Source of the DNA: Mucilaginibacter sp. SMC90 | Lineage (GTDB): Bacteria; Bacteroidota; Bacteroidia; Sphingobacteriales; Sphingobacteriaceae | Length of the DNA stretch: 64,000 nt | Direction: 5' to 3' | Assembly: GCF_022811725.1 (NCBI RefSeq) | Contig: NZ_CP094527.1 | Span: 5,270,001-5,334,000, forward strand | In this document: positions 9,016 through 17,432 of the stretch, piece by piece | How the letters are laid out: each line of letters opens with the position of its first letter | How positions within the stretch are numbered: the first letter of the stretch is position 1 | Translations under genes and position numbers: made by a program | Notes under the pieces: generated by a model | What the model saw: only the letters and a program-made list of their open reading frames with translations | The model's database searches: none | Told to the model about the DNA's origin: nothing

Positions 9016-9717
9016 TCACCATAACATTTCCAATATCACAATCACCGCATTATTACTTAGCGCTTCCAAATCCGCTTCATCCAATTGCCATAGCGCCAAG
9101 CCATCACGCTCATGCATTAACCGGCCCTGCAGTTCAAAAGCTCCTGCGAGCACAAATGCATAAAATAACGAGTTTTTATTTTGAACCCGATAAAGAGCAT
9201 CTGCCCTTCCGCCAAATAGCCCAAAGTGCAGTCGAAAGGGATATCTGCCGCTGTATGGAACCAGATCAATCAATTCATTTTGCCTGCCCGTAAAATCAAA
9301 CTTAAAAATCTCATCGTACGGTACACTGACGTCGCCATTTTCTTTTAGCTGTATATAAACGTAATTGATCCAGTCGCTTTTATAAAGATTAATCAGTTTA
9401 AGCGCCTCACCGGCAACTGCATAACCTACAAATACTTCTCCGGCATCAATCAGTCTCGTATCTCCGTTTGGTCGTTTTAGCAATACTTCTCCGGTTACCG
9501 GCATTAAAACAAACCAGCATGAGCTTTTAATAATAACACTGGTTGAACTGCCGCCTGCCAGCATTTCATCATTCCAAACCTCCAGCCTGCCAAAGGGCTT
9601 ACGATGTTCATTAAAATAGTCGCCGTAGTTAAAACTGCTGAAACGCCGCAGGACTTGCGTTTTCGTAAAACCCCGTTGGTCGGCCAAATGTATTTGCCCC
9701 TGCAAAATCTTTTCCAT
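9016..9717 (-). CDS. Pirin-related cupin protein
   Basis: A 233-residue protein resembling the C-terminal half of pirin/YhaK-type bicupins: HRKPFGRLEVWNDEML near residue 38 and a beta-rich body (SSCWFVLMPVTGEVLLK, DAGEVFVGYAVAG). The His/Glu metal set of canonical N-terminal pirin cupins is not complete, so quercetin dioxygenase activity is doubtful. It is the third gene of a tight operon after a secreted intradiol dioxygenase and an unknown protein, with 1 bp between its ATG and the preceding stop. Function is unknown. Confidence 0.6.
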   Translation of the reverse strand: MEKILQGQIHLADQRGFTKTQVLRRFSSFNYGDYFNEHRKPFGRLEVWNDEMLAGGSSTSVIIKSSCWFVLMPVTGEVLLKRPNGDTRLIDAGEVFVGYAVAGEALKLINLYKSDWINYVYIQLKENGDVSVPYDEIFKFDFTGRQNELIDLVPYSGRYPFRLHFGLFGGRADALYRVQNKNSLFYAFVLAGAFELQGRLMHERDGLALWQLDEADLEALSNNAVIVILEMLW

Positions 9718-9718
9718 T

Positions 9719-10243
9719 TTAATTGAAATATTGTAATGAACTAATATTTACGTAAGGCTGTAACTGCATAAGATTGACAGGTATACTGTTATTTTCGGCA
9801 TGTAATTGATTTTCGGTAAAATGAGCAGAAATCAGCAAATAATTGTCTATCGTATCATGCCAAATCAACGGATTGGAATAAAAGTTAATGGCAACCTGGT
9901 GTTTACCCCTATCATTAATATCTGAATTGATAAGCTCAAATTGAAACTTACAAAATGTAAGAAACCTCCGGCCAACATTATTTAAAATATCGGGCATAAC
10001 GTTGTCAAGCTGCTGAATATATCCTGTAACCGATGGCGTAATCATGCCGGTTAAACGGTGGGCATTGGGCACATTCCTTGTTAATTCGGCATAAGAGGTA
10101 AATACTGTTCCCTGGTTTAAATTCTGGGCCTGAATTTTAAACTCCAGGTAAGTACTTTCAAACACCAGCTTATCCCACTGTTTAACCGATCTGTTATCGA
10201 TGATCTTACGGTAACACAAAACTATCACACGCTTTTGCATCAT
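9719..10243 (-). CDS. Hypothetical protein between intradiol dioxygenase and pirin-like gene
   Basis: About 174 residues. I start at the ATG at 10243, one base after the dioxygenase stop; an in-frame ATG at 10258 would overlap that gene. No signal peptide, membrane helix or catalytic motif is recognised. The sequence is beta/aromatic-rich (FCKFQFELINSDIN, HQVAINFYSNPLIWHD) and looks like a compact soluble domain. Its 1-bp spacing on both sides shows it is translated as part of the dioxygenase/pirin operon. I do not recognise its family. Confidence 0.65.
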   Translation of the reverse strand: MMQKRVIVLCYRKIIDNRSVKQWDKLVFESTYLEFKIQAQNLNQGTVFTSYAELTRNVPNAHRLTGMITPSVTGYIQQLDNVMPDILNNVGRRFLTFCKFQFELINSDINDRGKHQVAINFYSNPLIWHDTIDNYLLISAHFTENQLHAENNSIPVNLMQLQPYVNISSLQYFN

Positions 10244-10244
10244 G

Positions 10245-10985
10245 TTAAGCAGGCACACTGAAATTGATACTTAATACAAAACCCTCAGTAGTGCTGCCGG
10301 TAACCGTTGCCAGTTCTAACGAATAACCATCACTAAATACATTATCGGCAGCATTATAAGTATATCCACTCATACCTTTATCATATCCGTTCACTGCTGC
10401 CAGCGCTGTACCTGTACCTTCGGGGAATGCGATCTGTGTTACCTTTAATGATGTACCCGACGAGTTATATACATGCACATGGATATGCGTGGCCCTACCG
10501 GTATACCAGCCAGGAAATATAGAAGTAAAGGTTACCAGACCGTTTGAATCAGTAGTTTGCCTGCCGCGTAAAAAATGTACCGATGTATAATTTGTTGATT
10601 GCGAACCGCTCCCACCATACTCAGAGTAATTACCCCCGGCATCGCAGTGCCAGATATCAACCAACGCCGATGAAAGTGCAGCGCAGCTATTGTTACTGTT
10701 ATTGATTGTAATTTTCACCGTAAGTTTATATCCGGTACGGCCGTCAGTAATATCGCTTCGTACATAAGATGCCGGCGAATGTGTTGGATAAGGTCCTTCT
10801 GTTTCTGTAGGCACAACACTGCATGCTCCTGAATCTGTTGATCCGGAAGTACTGCCCGAAGATGAGCTTCCTGAGGCAGCGGTGTTGGTTGTACCGGTAT
10901 CGGTATCTTTTTTACACGCTTCAACCAATGCCGAGGAAGACACTGCGCCAATTACCAGGCTTTTTAAAAAATTCTTTCGTTCCAT
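10245..10985 (-). CDS. Intradiol ring-cleavage dioxygenase-like secreted protein
   Basis: About 246 residues from the ATG at 10985, chosen because an AAAGGAGAG ribosome-binding site stands 6 nt upstream and MERKNFLKSLVIGAVSSSA looks like an export signal ending near Cys24 (weak lipobox VEAC). A Ser/Gly/Thr-rich linker (about 30-53) precedes the dioxygenase domain. All four non-haem Fe(III) ligands of intradiol enzymes are present: Tyr66 in TEGPYPT, Tyr161 in PGWYTGR, His167 and His169 in THIHVHV. Known cytosolic relatives open catechol or protocatechuate rings; this exported, linker-tethered form probably acts on aromatics outside the cytoplasm (inference). Confidence 0.88.
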   Translation of the reverse strand: MERKNFLKSLVIGAVSSSALVEACKKDTDTGTTNTAASGSSSSGSTSGSTDSGACSVVPTETEGPYPTHSPASYVRSDITDGRTGYKLTVKITINNSNNSCAALSSALVDIWHCDAGGNYSEYGGSGSQSTNYTSVHFLRGRQTTDSNGLVTFTSIFPGWYTGRATHIHVHVYNSSGTSLKVTQIAFPEGTGTALAAVNGYDKGMSGYTYNAADNVFSDGYSLELATVTGSTTEGFVLSINFSVPA

Positions 10986-10991
10986 TGCTTG

Positions 10992-11000
10992 CTCTCCTTT
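10992..11000 (-). promoter_or_regulatory. Strong Shine-Dalgarno site (AAAGGAGAG)
   Basis: An unusually good ribosome-binding site for this window, where most starts have none. Its 6-nt spacing to the ATG at 10985 decides the start of the intradiol dioxygenase over an upstream in-frame ATG at 11042. Confidence 0.6.
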
Positions 11001-11170
11001 TAAGTTTAATCTAATCTGTTGATTCAAAAGTAGAAGCAGCACTGCCGATATCAGAAAATCTGTCGCTTAGTTGCCTTTTTGTGTCGACAAACAGTAAATT
11101 ATTATTGCAAAAAGCGGTCTGATTGCATAAACATACAGTTGCATGACAAGCGTAAACCGGCAAATTTCCG

Positions 11171-11178
11171 TATCTTTG
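11171..11178 (+). promoter_or_regulatory. Bacteroidota -7 box (TATCTTTG) for fabH
   Basis: TATCTTTG matches TAnnTTTG exactly and lies 28 bp before the ATG at 11207. The more upstream ATG at 11180 would sit directly on the -7 box and is therefore unlikely. Confidence 0.55.
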
Positions 11179-11206
11179 CATGTTTTTTCGAGAATATATA
11201 ATACTT

Positions 11207-12205
11207 ATGGCATTAAAAAGTAGCGCAGTTATTACCGGTGTAGGCGGCTATGTTCCTGACAACATTTTAACTAACAGCGATTTAGAAAAAATGGTTGAAA
11301 CTAACAGCGATTGGATAGTTTCACGTACAGGGATAAAAGAAAGAAGGATTCTTGCCGACAGGTCAATGGCTACTTCGGATATGGCGGCCTTTGCGGTAAA
11401 AAATTTACTTGAAAATGCCAAAGTTGAACCGTCAGAAATTGATTGTGTAATCGTAGCTACTTCTACCCCTGATTACCTCCTTATTTCTACAGCCAGTATT
11501 GTTTGTGACAAATGTGGATTAAGCAATGCATGGGCATCTGACGTTAACGCAGCCTGCAGTGGTTTCTTATACGCATTTACACTTGGCTCAAGCCTGGTTG
11601 AAAGCAACCGTTATAAAAAAGTGATAGTTATAGGGGCCGATCAAAACAGCGCCATTGTGAACTACGCCGACCGTAACACCTGTATCCTTTTTGGTGATGG
11701 CGCCGGTGCGGTATTGCTTGAACCTTCTACCGATGATATTGGCGTTATCGACAGCGTATTTAAAACCGATGGACATGGCAGAGAGCATTTATATGTACCC
11801 GGCGGCGGTTCTATGAACCCAGCCTCTGAAGAAACACTCGACGGTAAACTGCACTACATACGCCAGGACGGCCGCGTGGTTTTTAAAGCTGCTATCAAAG
11901 GCATGACCGAGAGCTGTACATCTATATTGCAACGCAACAACCTTACTATAGATGATATTAACTGGCTGATCCCTCACCAGGCTAACTATCGCATTATCCA
12001 CGCTGTAGGTGATGCCTTGGGTTTGCCCGAAAGCCGTGTTAAGATCAACATCGACCGCTATGGCAATACAACCGCTGCCACCATTCCATTGGCACTGTGG
12101 GATTATAAAGAAGATTTTAAAGAGAACGACAACGTGCTCCTGACAGCATTTGGTGCAGGTTTTTCATGGGGTGCCACTTATTTAAAGTGGGGTAAATTGA
12201 GATAA
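11207..12205 (+). CDS. fabH: 3-oxoacyl-ACP synthase III (KAS III)
   Basis: About 332 residues from the ATG at 11207 (MALKSSAVITGVGGYVPDN). KAS III condenses acetyl-CoA, or a branched starter CoA, with malonyl-ACP to begin fatty-acid synthesis in the cytosol. The Cys-His-Asn triad is complete: Cys117 in NAACSGF, His257 in IPHQAN and Asn287 in YGNTTAA. Length is typical. It has its own promoter box and an 11-bp stem terminator at 12228-12256, so it is monocistronic rather than in a fab operon; Bacteroidota often carry more than one KAS III, so this may not be the only copy. Confidence 0.95.
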   Translation: MALKSSAVITGVGGYVPDNILTNSDLEKMVETNSDWIVSRTGIKERRILADRSMATSDMAAFAVKNLLENAKVEPSEIDCVIVATSTPDYLLISTASIVCDKCGLSNAWASDVNAACSGFLYAFTLGSSLVESNRYKKVIVIGADQNSAIVNYADRNTCILFGDGAGAVLLEPSTDDIGVIDSVFKTDGHGREHLYVPGGGSMNPASEETLDGKLHYIRQDGRVVFKAAIKGMTESCTSILQRNNLTIDDINWLIPHQANYRIIHAVGDALGLPESRVKINIDRYGNTTAATIPLALWDYKEDFKENDNVLLTAFGAGFSWGATYLKWGKLR

Positions 12206-12225
12206 TTACTTCCTGATAAAAGATA

Positions 12226-12264
12226 CAAAGGCTTTCCTTTATTACAGGAAAGCCTTATTTGTTA
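12226..12264 (+). terminator. Rho-independent terminator after fabH
   Basis: AAGGCTTTCCT (12228-12238) pairs with AGGAAAGCCTT (12246-12256), an 11-bp stem, followed by ATTTGTT. Confidence 0.8.
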
Positions 12265-12280
12265 ATATACAAACCACTAT

Positions 12281-12670
12281 ATGGTTATGACAACCGAAGA
12301 ACGAATTAAAGAAGCAGAATCGCGAATATTCAAAACCGTGTTCCCAAGCGACACCAATCATTACGATACGCTTTTTGGAGGTTCGGCAATGGCCATGATG
12401 GATGAAGTAGCTTTTATTACGGCAACCCGTTTTACCCGTAAAAGAATGGTCACCGTATCTTCAGACAGGATCGACTTTAAACGCCCTATTCCCGCAGGTA
12501 CCATTATTGAATTAGTTGGCAGCATAGCCCACATTGGCAATACCAGCCTCAAAGTTTCTGTTGAGATTTATATCGAAGAAATGTATTCCTTTGTACGCGA
12601 AAAAGCCATCACCGGCACTTTTACTTTTGTTGCCATCGATGAGCATAAGCACCCGGTAAGCGTTTTGTAG
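12281..12670 (+). CDS. Acyl-CoA thioesterase (hotdog, YciA/BFIT type)
   Basis: A 129-residue single hotdog domain. The helix-start motif HYDTLFGGSAMAMMDE (about residues 27-42) is the conserved HVNxxGGxxxxxMDE-like signature of YciA-type acyl-CoA hydrolases, with the catalytic Asp in MMDE. RIDFKRPIPAGTIIEL is the following conserved strand pair. It hydrolyses acyl-CoA to free CoA and acid in the cytosol. It lies 75 bp after fabH but beyond that gene's terminator. Acyl chain preference is unknown. Confidence 0.9.
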   Translation: MVMTTEERIKEAESRIFKTVFPSDTNHYDTLFGGSAMAMMDEVAFITATRFTRKRMVTVSSDRIDFKRPIPAGTIIELVGSIAHIGNTSLKVSVEIYIEEMYSFVREKAITGTFTFVAIDEHKHPVSVL

Positions 12671-12676
12671 AGCCTA

Positions 12677-12737
12677 AAGCTGAAAGCTTAAGGCCGAAAG
12701 CTTATCCTTATCTCACTTTAAAAAAAGCTTTCAGCTT
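12677..12737. repeat. 13-bp inverted repeat between convergent genes
   Basis: AAGCTGAAAGCTT (12677-12689) and its exact complement (12725-12737) flank a 35-bp loop between the thioesterase stop and the yitT stop; it may act as a bidirectional terminator. Confidence 0.5.
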
Positions 12738-12738
12738 A

Positions 12739-13599
12739 TTAATGTAGTTTCTTCCGTTTTAACAAGCCACCGGTAGTATCATCAATGCTTTGCTGTACAA
12801 TAAAAGCTTTGGGATCAATACGAAGAATAGTTTGCTTTAGCGATGGGATTTCCAAACGAGTGGCCACAGTAAAAACAATATCGCGGGGATCGTTCACATG
12901 CCCATCTTTACCATAACCGCTTTTGCCCTGGTAAATGGTAACCCCGCGACCAAGGGTAACCGTTATTGCACGCCTTATAGCATCGCTTTTGGTTGAGATG
13001 ACAGTAACGCCAGAGTATTGTTCAATACCATTCAATAAGAAATCGATCATTTTGGCGGCGGCCATATAAGTCAATATCGAATACATGGCAGGTTCAACAC
13101 CCAATACCGATGCTGCTACCCCAAATATCAAAACGTTGAGTAGTAAAATAAAATCACTCACTTTAAGTAATTGGGTCTTTTTACTTACCAATACTGCGGC
13201 TATTTCTGTTCCATCAAGCACCGCCCCACCGCGCATGGCCAGACCACTTCCGGTGCCTATAAACACACCGCCAAATACAGCTGTGAGCAATTTATCATGA
13301 GTAACATCAGGAAAGCTAACAAACGCTAGGCAAAGAGCTAATAAAGCTATAGCAATTGTACTTTTTATCGCAAACCAAAGACCAAGCTTCCGGTAACCGA
13401 TCCACAGGAAAGGAACATTGATCACGAAAATTAATATGGAGATAGGTATGGAGGTGATATCAAATATCAGCATGGATACCCCGGTGGCACCGCCATCAAT
13501 AAAATGGCTTGATAACAGAAAACCTTTAAGGCCAAAAGCTGCTGATAAAATTCCAAGTCCGATATTTGCTGAATCCTTGATGGTGTTAATTGCCTTCAT
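12739..13599 (-). CDS. YitT family membrane protein (DUF2179)
   Basis: About 286 residues from the ATG at 13599; an in-frame ATG at 13635 would add 12 residues. About five hydrophobic helices in the first 200 residues (for example IPISILIFVINVPFLWIG and TIAIALLALCLAFVSF) are followed by a cytosolic DUF2179 domain (GVTIYQGKSGYGKDG, TRLEIPSLKQTILRIDP). This is the standard YitT/YqfU architecture of the inner membrane; transport function is unproven. A TATATTTG box (13603-13610, minus) ends only 4 bp before the 13599 start, so a near-leaderless transcript is possible but not shown. Confidence 0.88.
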   Translation of the reverse strand: MKAINTIKDSANIGLGILSAAFGLKGFLLSSHFIDGGATGVSMLIFDITSIPISILIFVINVPFLWIGYRKLGLWFAIKSTIAIALLALCLAFVSFPDVTHDKLLTAVFGGVFIGTGSGLAMRGGAVLDGTEIAAVLVSKKTQLLKVSDFILLLNVLIFGVAASVLGVEPAMYSILTYMAAAKMIDFLLNGIEQYSGVTVISTKSDAIRRAITVTLGRGVTIYQGKSGYGKDGHVNDPRDIVFTVATRLEIPSLKQTILRIDPKAFIVQQSIDDTTGGLLKRKKLH

Positions 13600-13707
13600 G
13601 CCCAAATATAACTTTTTGAGGCTAAAGGCGGGCATGAAAGGGCTAAATAGCGTAGATAGATCTACTTAATAAGATATTAAATTAAGGCTGACAATTGTAG
13701 TTGTGAT

Positions 13708-14160
13708 TTAAACTAACAAAGATAAATTGTGCTCCTTTAAAATATCCCCTACACCAAAAAGACTGTCATGGTGGTTTTCACACAATAGCCACTTGTAGTC
13801 TTTGTCAATGATATAATATTCAAAGCCAAAGCATTCGTTTAATATATCACGAATGTAATTAGGGTCAACATCATAAATGGGATAAAAATCATCCTGAACA
13901 TCTTCAATCATTAACCACACCTTTCGAGTGAGATCGGGAATAATCTCACTGAAGTGATCGGGAGGATAATCAAACATTTTAAACTCAAACGAAGATTTAA
14001 ATGCTTCCCACCACCATCGACGATCTTCACCATTTACAAAAAAGGCAAGGAGTTCGTAATAGAGTATACCATTGTATTGAGCATCGATTTTCGAGATGAT
14101 GCTTTTATCCAATTTTAAAGTAGCTATTGCTTCCTCTACCTCCTTTGTAACTTCGCCCAT
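13708..14160 (-). CDS. Hypothetical protein (possibly DUF6756)
   Basis: A 150-residue acidic cytosolic protein with notable aromatic runs (DRRWWWEAF near residue 47, YDVDPNYIRDILNECFGFEYY, WLLCENHHDSLFGVG). The pattern recalls DUF6756-type proteins, but that is a memory-based match with modest certainty. It is the last gene of the minus-strand run GNAT-DUF3298-aspartate kinase, 11 bp after the kinase stop, so co-transcription is likely. No function can be proposed. Confidence 0.6.
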   Translation of the reverse strand: MGEVTKEVEEAIATLKLDKSIISKIDAQYNGILYYELLAFFVNGEDRRWWWEAFKSSFEFKMFDYPPDHFSEIIPDLTRKVWLMIEDVQDDFYPIYDVDPNYIRDILNECFGFEYYIIDKDYKWLLCENHHDSLFGVGDILKEHNLSLLV

Positions 14161-14171
14161 ATTAAATTTGA

Positions 14172-15428
14172 TTACCTCACCACCACCTGTATCGTATTCC
14201 TGCTGATCTGTTCCAATAAAATAGTTTTGCCTTCGGTTAATTCTTTGATTGTGTTCACCCCATCATGTCGTACAGTGATAAGTGTCAAGCCCTCATTATA
14301 CTTCACCTTAAAATCCTGCTTAAGACCGTTTAGCAGCTTTTCAAAACGTTCCTCATTCAAATCAAAGCAAACTGAAAAACTTAATGCGGAGGTTTGCATT
14401 ACGTTGATCTTAACATTATTCTGGGCAAACAGGCGAAACACATCGCTCAAGTGGTCTTCGGTGATAAATGAATAATCCTTGCCTGATACCGACAGCAATA
14501 CCTGGTTTTGCTTCAAAATGATCACGGGTTTAACAAACTTGTTATGACCATCCTCTTTAATTACAGTACCGGAAGCCGATGGATCTGTAAAAGGCTTTAC
14601 CAGCAATGGGATCCGGGCATTCTGTAGGGGTTTAATGGTTTTGGGGTGGATGACACTGGCTCCGTAATAGGTCATTTCGATAGCTTCGGTATAGGAAAGT
14701 TCGTCAAATTTAACGGTATCCGTAAAGTATCGCGGATCAGCATTCAGGATGCCGGGTACATCCTTCCAGGCAGTTACCGATTCTGCACCCAAACAGGCTG
14801 CAAATATGGAAGCAGTATAATCCGATCCCTCACGACCAAGTGTGGTGGTAAAATTTTCGGATGTGCCGCCGAGGAATCCCTGGGTTACAACGATGCCCTT
14901 ATCAAGTAAAGCCGGAAGGTCCTTGCTGATGCTTGCCCTGGTTTTATCCCACTCAACAACACCTTCACGGTAAGTATTATCAGTATGCACATACCCGCGC
15001 ACATCAAGCCATTTACTCTTAAGGCCTTCCTTGTTCAGGTAAGCGCTGACAATGCGCGTTGATACCAGTTCGCCTATGGAAACGATCTGATCGTACACAA
15101 AATCGTAACTATCGTGCGGCTCATCTTCAATAGCCCAATCAATTTCGACAAAGGTATTGGCCACTTCATCAAATACCGGGTGCCCTGTTTCAAACAATCC
15201 GCTCAGGATATTATAATGATACTCCTTGATCTCGTTAAAGATGTCATGTATATCATCGGCTTGGTCCATGTAGGCTTTGGTAAGCTTTTCAAGCGCGTTG
15301 GTGGTTTTACCCATGGCCGATACCACTATGAGCAGTTGATGATCTGTATATTGTTTTACGACATTAGCAAGGTTGGCTACCCCCGCAGCATCCTTAACCG
15401 ATGCCCCTCCAAATTTAAAAACAAGCAT
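14172..15428 (-). CDS. lysC: Aspartate kinase
   Basis: A 418-residue monofunctional aspartokinase that phosphorylates L-aspartate with ATP, the first step to lysine, threonine, methionine and diaminopimelate. The N-terminal KFGGAS (5-10) and the TTLGREGSDYTA segment are the amino-acid kinase signatures; the C-terminal third holds two ACT-type regulatory folds (LLSVSGKDYSFI, VKINVMQTSALSFSVCF). Its ATG at 15428 directly abuts the stop of the DUF3298 lipoprotein (15429), so the genes are coupled. No leader-peptide attenuator is visible upstream. Allosteric effectors are not predictable from this view. Confidence 0.95.
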   Translation of the reverse strand: MLVFKFGGASVKDAAGVANLANVVKQYTDHQLLIVVSAMGKTTNALEKLTKAYMDQADDIHDIFNEIKEYHYNILSGLFETGHPVFDEVANTFVEIDWAIEDEPHDSYDFVYDQIVSIGELVSTRIVSAYLNKEGLKSKWLDVRGYVHTDNTYREGVVEWDKTRASISKDLPALLDKGIVVTQGFLGGTSENFTTTLGREGSDYTASIFAACLGAESVTAWKDVPGILNADPRYFTDTVKFDELSYTEAIEMTYYGASVIHPKTIKPLQNARIPLLVKPFTDPSASGTVIKEDGHNKFVKPVIILKQNQVLLSVSGKDYSFITEDHLSDVFRLFAQNNVKINVMQTSALSFSVCFDLNEERFEKLLNGLKQDFKVKYNEGLTLITVRHDGVNTIKELTEGKTILLEQISRNTIQVVVR

Positions 15429-16226
15429 TTATTTGATGAATTGACTTACAACCGAACCCGGTTGTACTAATGATTTGATTTGTGTGTAAGGAATGAACAA
15501 ACCGGTAATACCGGCTGCATAAGGCTTGATCTCGTATTGATTATACAGGAACTTAATGCCAAGCGGCGTAATGGAAAAGTTTTCATTAAGCGCAAATTTA
15601 TCATCCTTAAAAAAGTAGTTATCTTTCAGCGATGCTGTATCACTCAGCTTTTCATTCTTCCTGAAGATCTTTTCGGCAACGGCAGTTAGTTTGTCGTGAT
15701 AACCGCTGATAAAAACATCATCAAGCTTGAGGTTTTTACCGACTTTTGTGTCCCAGTTAATAAACCCGGTAAAAGATCCTCCGTGAGCCCCACCCTGGTA
15801 ACTATAACCGCTAACCTGTAGTGTGGTAAGGCTCGAATCCTGGTGGATCACCTTAACGGAATCATCCAGCGTAAAAAACATTCCCGACCGCGAATCATCC
15901 TTTTTGAAATCGTCATATGATTTCAGGAACTTTTTGGTCATCAGTTCCAGGCTACTGTCTGCTTTCCCATCCATAGCAAACATCAGGGTAAGCTTTTGAA
16001 CTATACTATCATTTAAAGCTTTAGCACCATCGAAAACCGGGTAGTTGATTTTCACCACAGTACAGGCGCTATCAGCTTTAGTACCACAATCTGCCGCCCG
16101 CGCTTTTATTACTTTATAAGTATAGTGCAAGGTATCAATTGATTTTTCGGCAACCTTGTTAGGAACACCCCATTGACAGGATGACAGCCCTAACGCAATA
16201 AAACACAACAGCGACAGATTTTTCAT
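15429..16226 (-). CDS. DUF3298 (RsiV-like) lipoprotein
   Basis: A 265-residue lipoprotein: MKNLSLLCFIALGLSSC gives a lipobox at Cys17. The mature part has the DUF4163/DUF3298 pattern: paired strands around YPVFDGAKALND, then SYSYQGGAHGGSFTGFINWD and LKLDDVF, with a C-terminal FIPYTQIKSLV. Such domains resemble the extracellular part of RsiV, which binds lysozyme; the role in Bacteroidota is unknown. It is 11 bp after the GNAT stop and abuts the aspartate kinase, forming one operon. Confidence 0.85.
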   Translation of the reverse strand: MKNLSLLCFIALGLSSCQWGVPNKVAEKSIDTLHYTYKVIKARAADCGTKADSACTVVKINYPVFDGAKALNDSIVQKLTLMFAMDGKADSSLELMTKKFLKSYDDFKKDDSRSGMFFTLDDSVKVIHQDSSLTTLQVSGYSYQGGAHGGSFTGFINWDTKVGKNLKLDDVFISGYHDKLTAVAEKIFRKNEKLSDTASLKDNYFFKDDKFALNENFSITPLGIKFLYNQYEIKPYAAGITGLFIPYTQIKSLVQPGSVVSQFIK

Positions 16227-16237
16227 AGGTATGGTAT

Positions 16238-16741
16238 TTAGTATTTTAACAACTGCTCCCTCGAAAGTGAAGCATTTAGCCAGCCTGCCTCAATATTCGC
16301 GCCGTACTTGTTGTAAAAGTTAATAGCGGGCTCATTCCAGTCGAGCACCTGCCAAACCATCCCGCTAAAATCACGCTCCTTAGCTTCCCGGATCAACCTG
16401 TCGAACAGTAGTTTGCCGATCTTTTTGCCGCGCATATCTTCGGTCACTATAAGGTCTTCCAGATACATTCGGCTGCCTTTCCAGGTTGAGTAACGGATGT
16501 AGTATACTGCAAAGCCTACAACCAGGCCGCCTACTTCGGCAACAAAGGCTTTCCAAACGGGATTGGGACCAAAACCGGTCTCTTCAAAATGCTGTAAGGT
16601 AACGGTAACCTCCTCGGGTGCTTTTTCATATATGGCCAGCTCGTGCACCAGTTCCATCAAACGCGGGCAATCAGTTTGAATAGCTTCCCTGATAACTACT
16701 TTTGATGCTTCCTGTTCAGTTTTATTTTCTGTATTATTCAT
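16238..16741 (-). CDS. GNAT family N-acetyltransferase (diamine acetyltransferase-like)
   Basis: About 167 residues from the ATG at 16741 (MNNTENKTEQ); an ATG at 16756 would add five residues. The acetyl-CoA loop appears as DMRGKKIGKLL, with YLEDLIVTEDMRG before it and WNEPAINFYNKYGAN after it. The opening IREAIQTDCPRLMELVHELAIYEKAPEEV strongly resembles spermidine/diamine N-acetyltransferases (SSAT type), which acetylate small amines in the cytosol. First gene of the operon running into DUF3298 and aspartate kinase. Confidence 0.88.
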   Translation of the reverse strand: MNNTENKTEQEASKVVIREAIQTDCPRLMELVHELAIYEKAPEEVTVTLQHFEETGFGPNPVWKAFVAEVGGLVVGFAVYYIRYSTWKGSRMYLEDLIVTEDMRGKKIGKLLFDRLIREAKERDFSGMVWQVLDWNEPAINFYNKYGANIEAGWLNASLSREQLLKY

Positions 16742-16780
16742 TTTATTGTTTCGCAATTACCAAAAAACTCGGGGATAGTG

Positions 16781-16901
16781 CGATTCCCTCCTTTGGGAGG
16801 GTGTAGAGAGGGGTTTCTCCGCCAAACTAATTTACTTTAATGCCGCAAAACCCCTCCCTGCCAATACACATCCCAACGCCCCCCTCCCAAGGGAGGGAAT
16901 T
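16781..16901. repeat. Family A palindromic repeat, copy A1
   Basis: About 121 bp framed by CCCTCCTTTGGGAGGG and CCCTCCCAAGGGAGGG half-sites, with an inner GAGGGGTTT/AAACCCCTCC pair. It starts 40 bp upstream of the GNAT start. Related copies are at 21670-21781, 37795-37905 and 40542-40937. Confidence 0.8.
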
Positions 16902-16923
16902 AAAAAAATATTCCGAACAGCTG

Positions 16924-17187
16924 TGGTGTTGTCACCAACAACTTCCTATCTATTTAACAGGTGTTCAACTTTTTAAAGTGTAAACACTTGTAGTTTTTTC
17001 AAAAATAAAACTAACTGATAATCAGCTATTTAGCTTTACAGTTCATTACCCTTTCAAACAAACTGAACACACATCTACTGACAATCAACCACCTAAGTTT
17101 TCTCCATTTTAAAAGCTGAACACCCGTTTTTAAAAAACTGAACACTTAAATTTCGATTCAAAAAACATGTTGCTGGTGACAATACCA
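16924..17187. repeat. Decayed long palindromic element between A1 and B1
   Basis: Outer arms 16924-16942 and 17169-17187 match at 17 of 19 bases when one is inverted (TGGTGTTGTCACC core). Inner arms 16970-16987 and 17107-17124 match at 16 of 18. The nested order fits one eroded 264-bp palindromic element. Four TGAACAC/GTGTTCA heptamers lie inside (16971, 17064, 17117, 17139). Confidence 0.55.
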
Positions 17188-17201
17188 ACAACGGGCGAAG
17201 T

Positions 17202-17427
17202 ATGTCATCGCGAGCGTAGCGCGGCAATCTCGTAGCCAATACATGTCCGCCCTGTATAACTATGGGATTGCCGCGTCGCCCAAGTTCTTTTGCCCATACC
17301 GCTCCTCGCAATGACATGGCTTTTCAACCAGCATTTCAACCTAACTTCATCTTCCGAACACCTATGGCAACAACACCAACAACGGGTGGGCAACCGCGCG
17401 ATTGCCGCGCTGCGCTCGCAATGACAT
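17202..17427. repeat. Family B repeat B1 plus half copy
   Basis: 17202-17317 runs from ATGTCATCGCGAGCG to CTCGCAATGACAT with inner GGCAATC/GATTGCC pairs. A second, partial right half (17393-17427: GCGCGATTGCCGCG ... CTCGCAATGACA) follows. Each is preceded by a CCAACAACGGG direct repeat (about 17184 and 17375). The half copy ends 6 bp before the yggS stop. Confidence 0.75.
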
Positions 17428-17432
17428 ATTTT

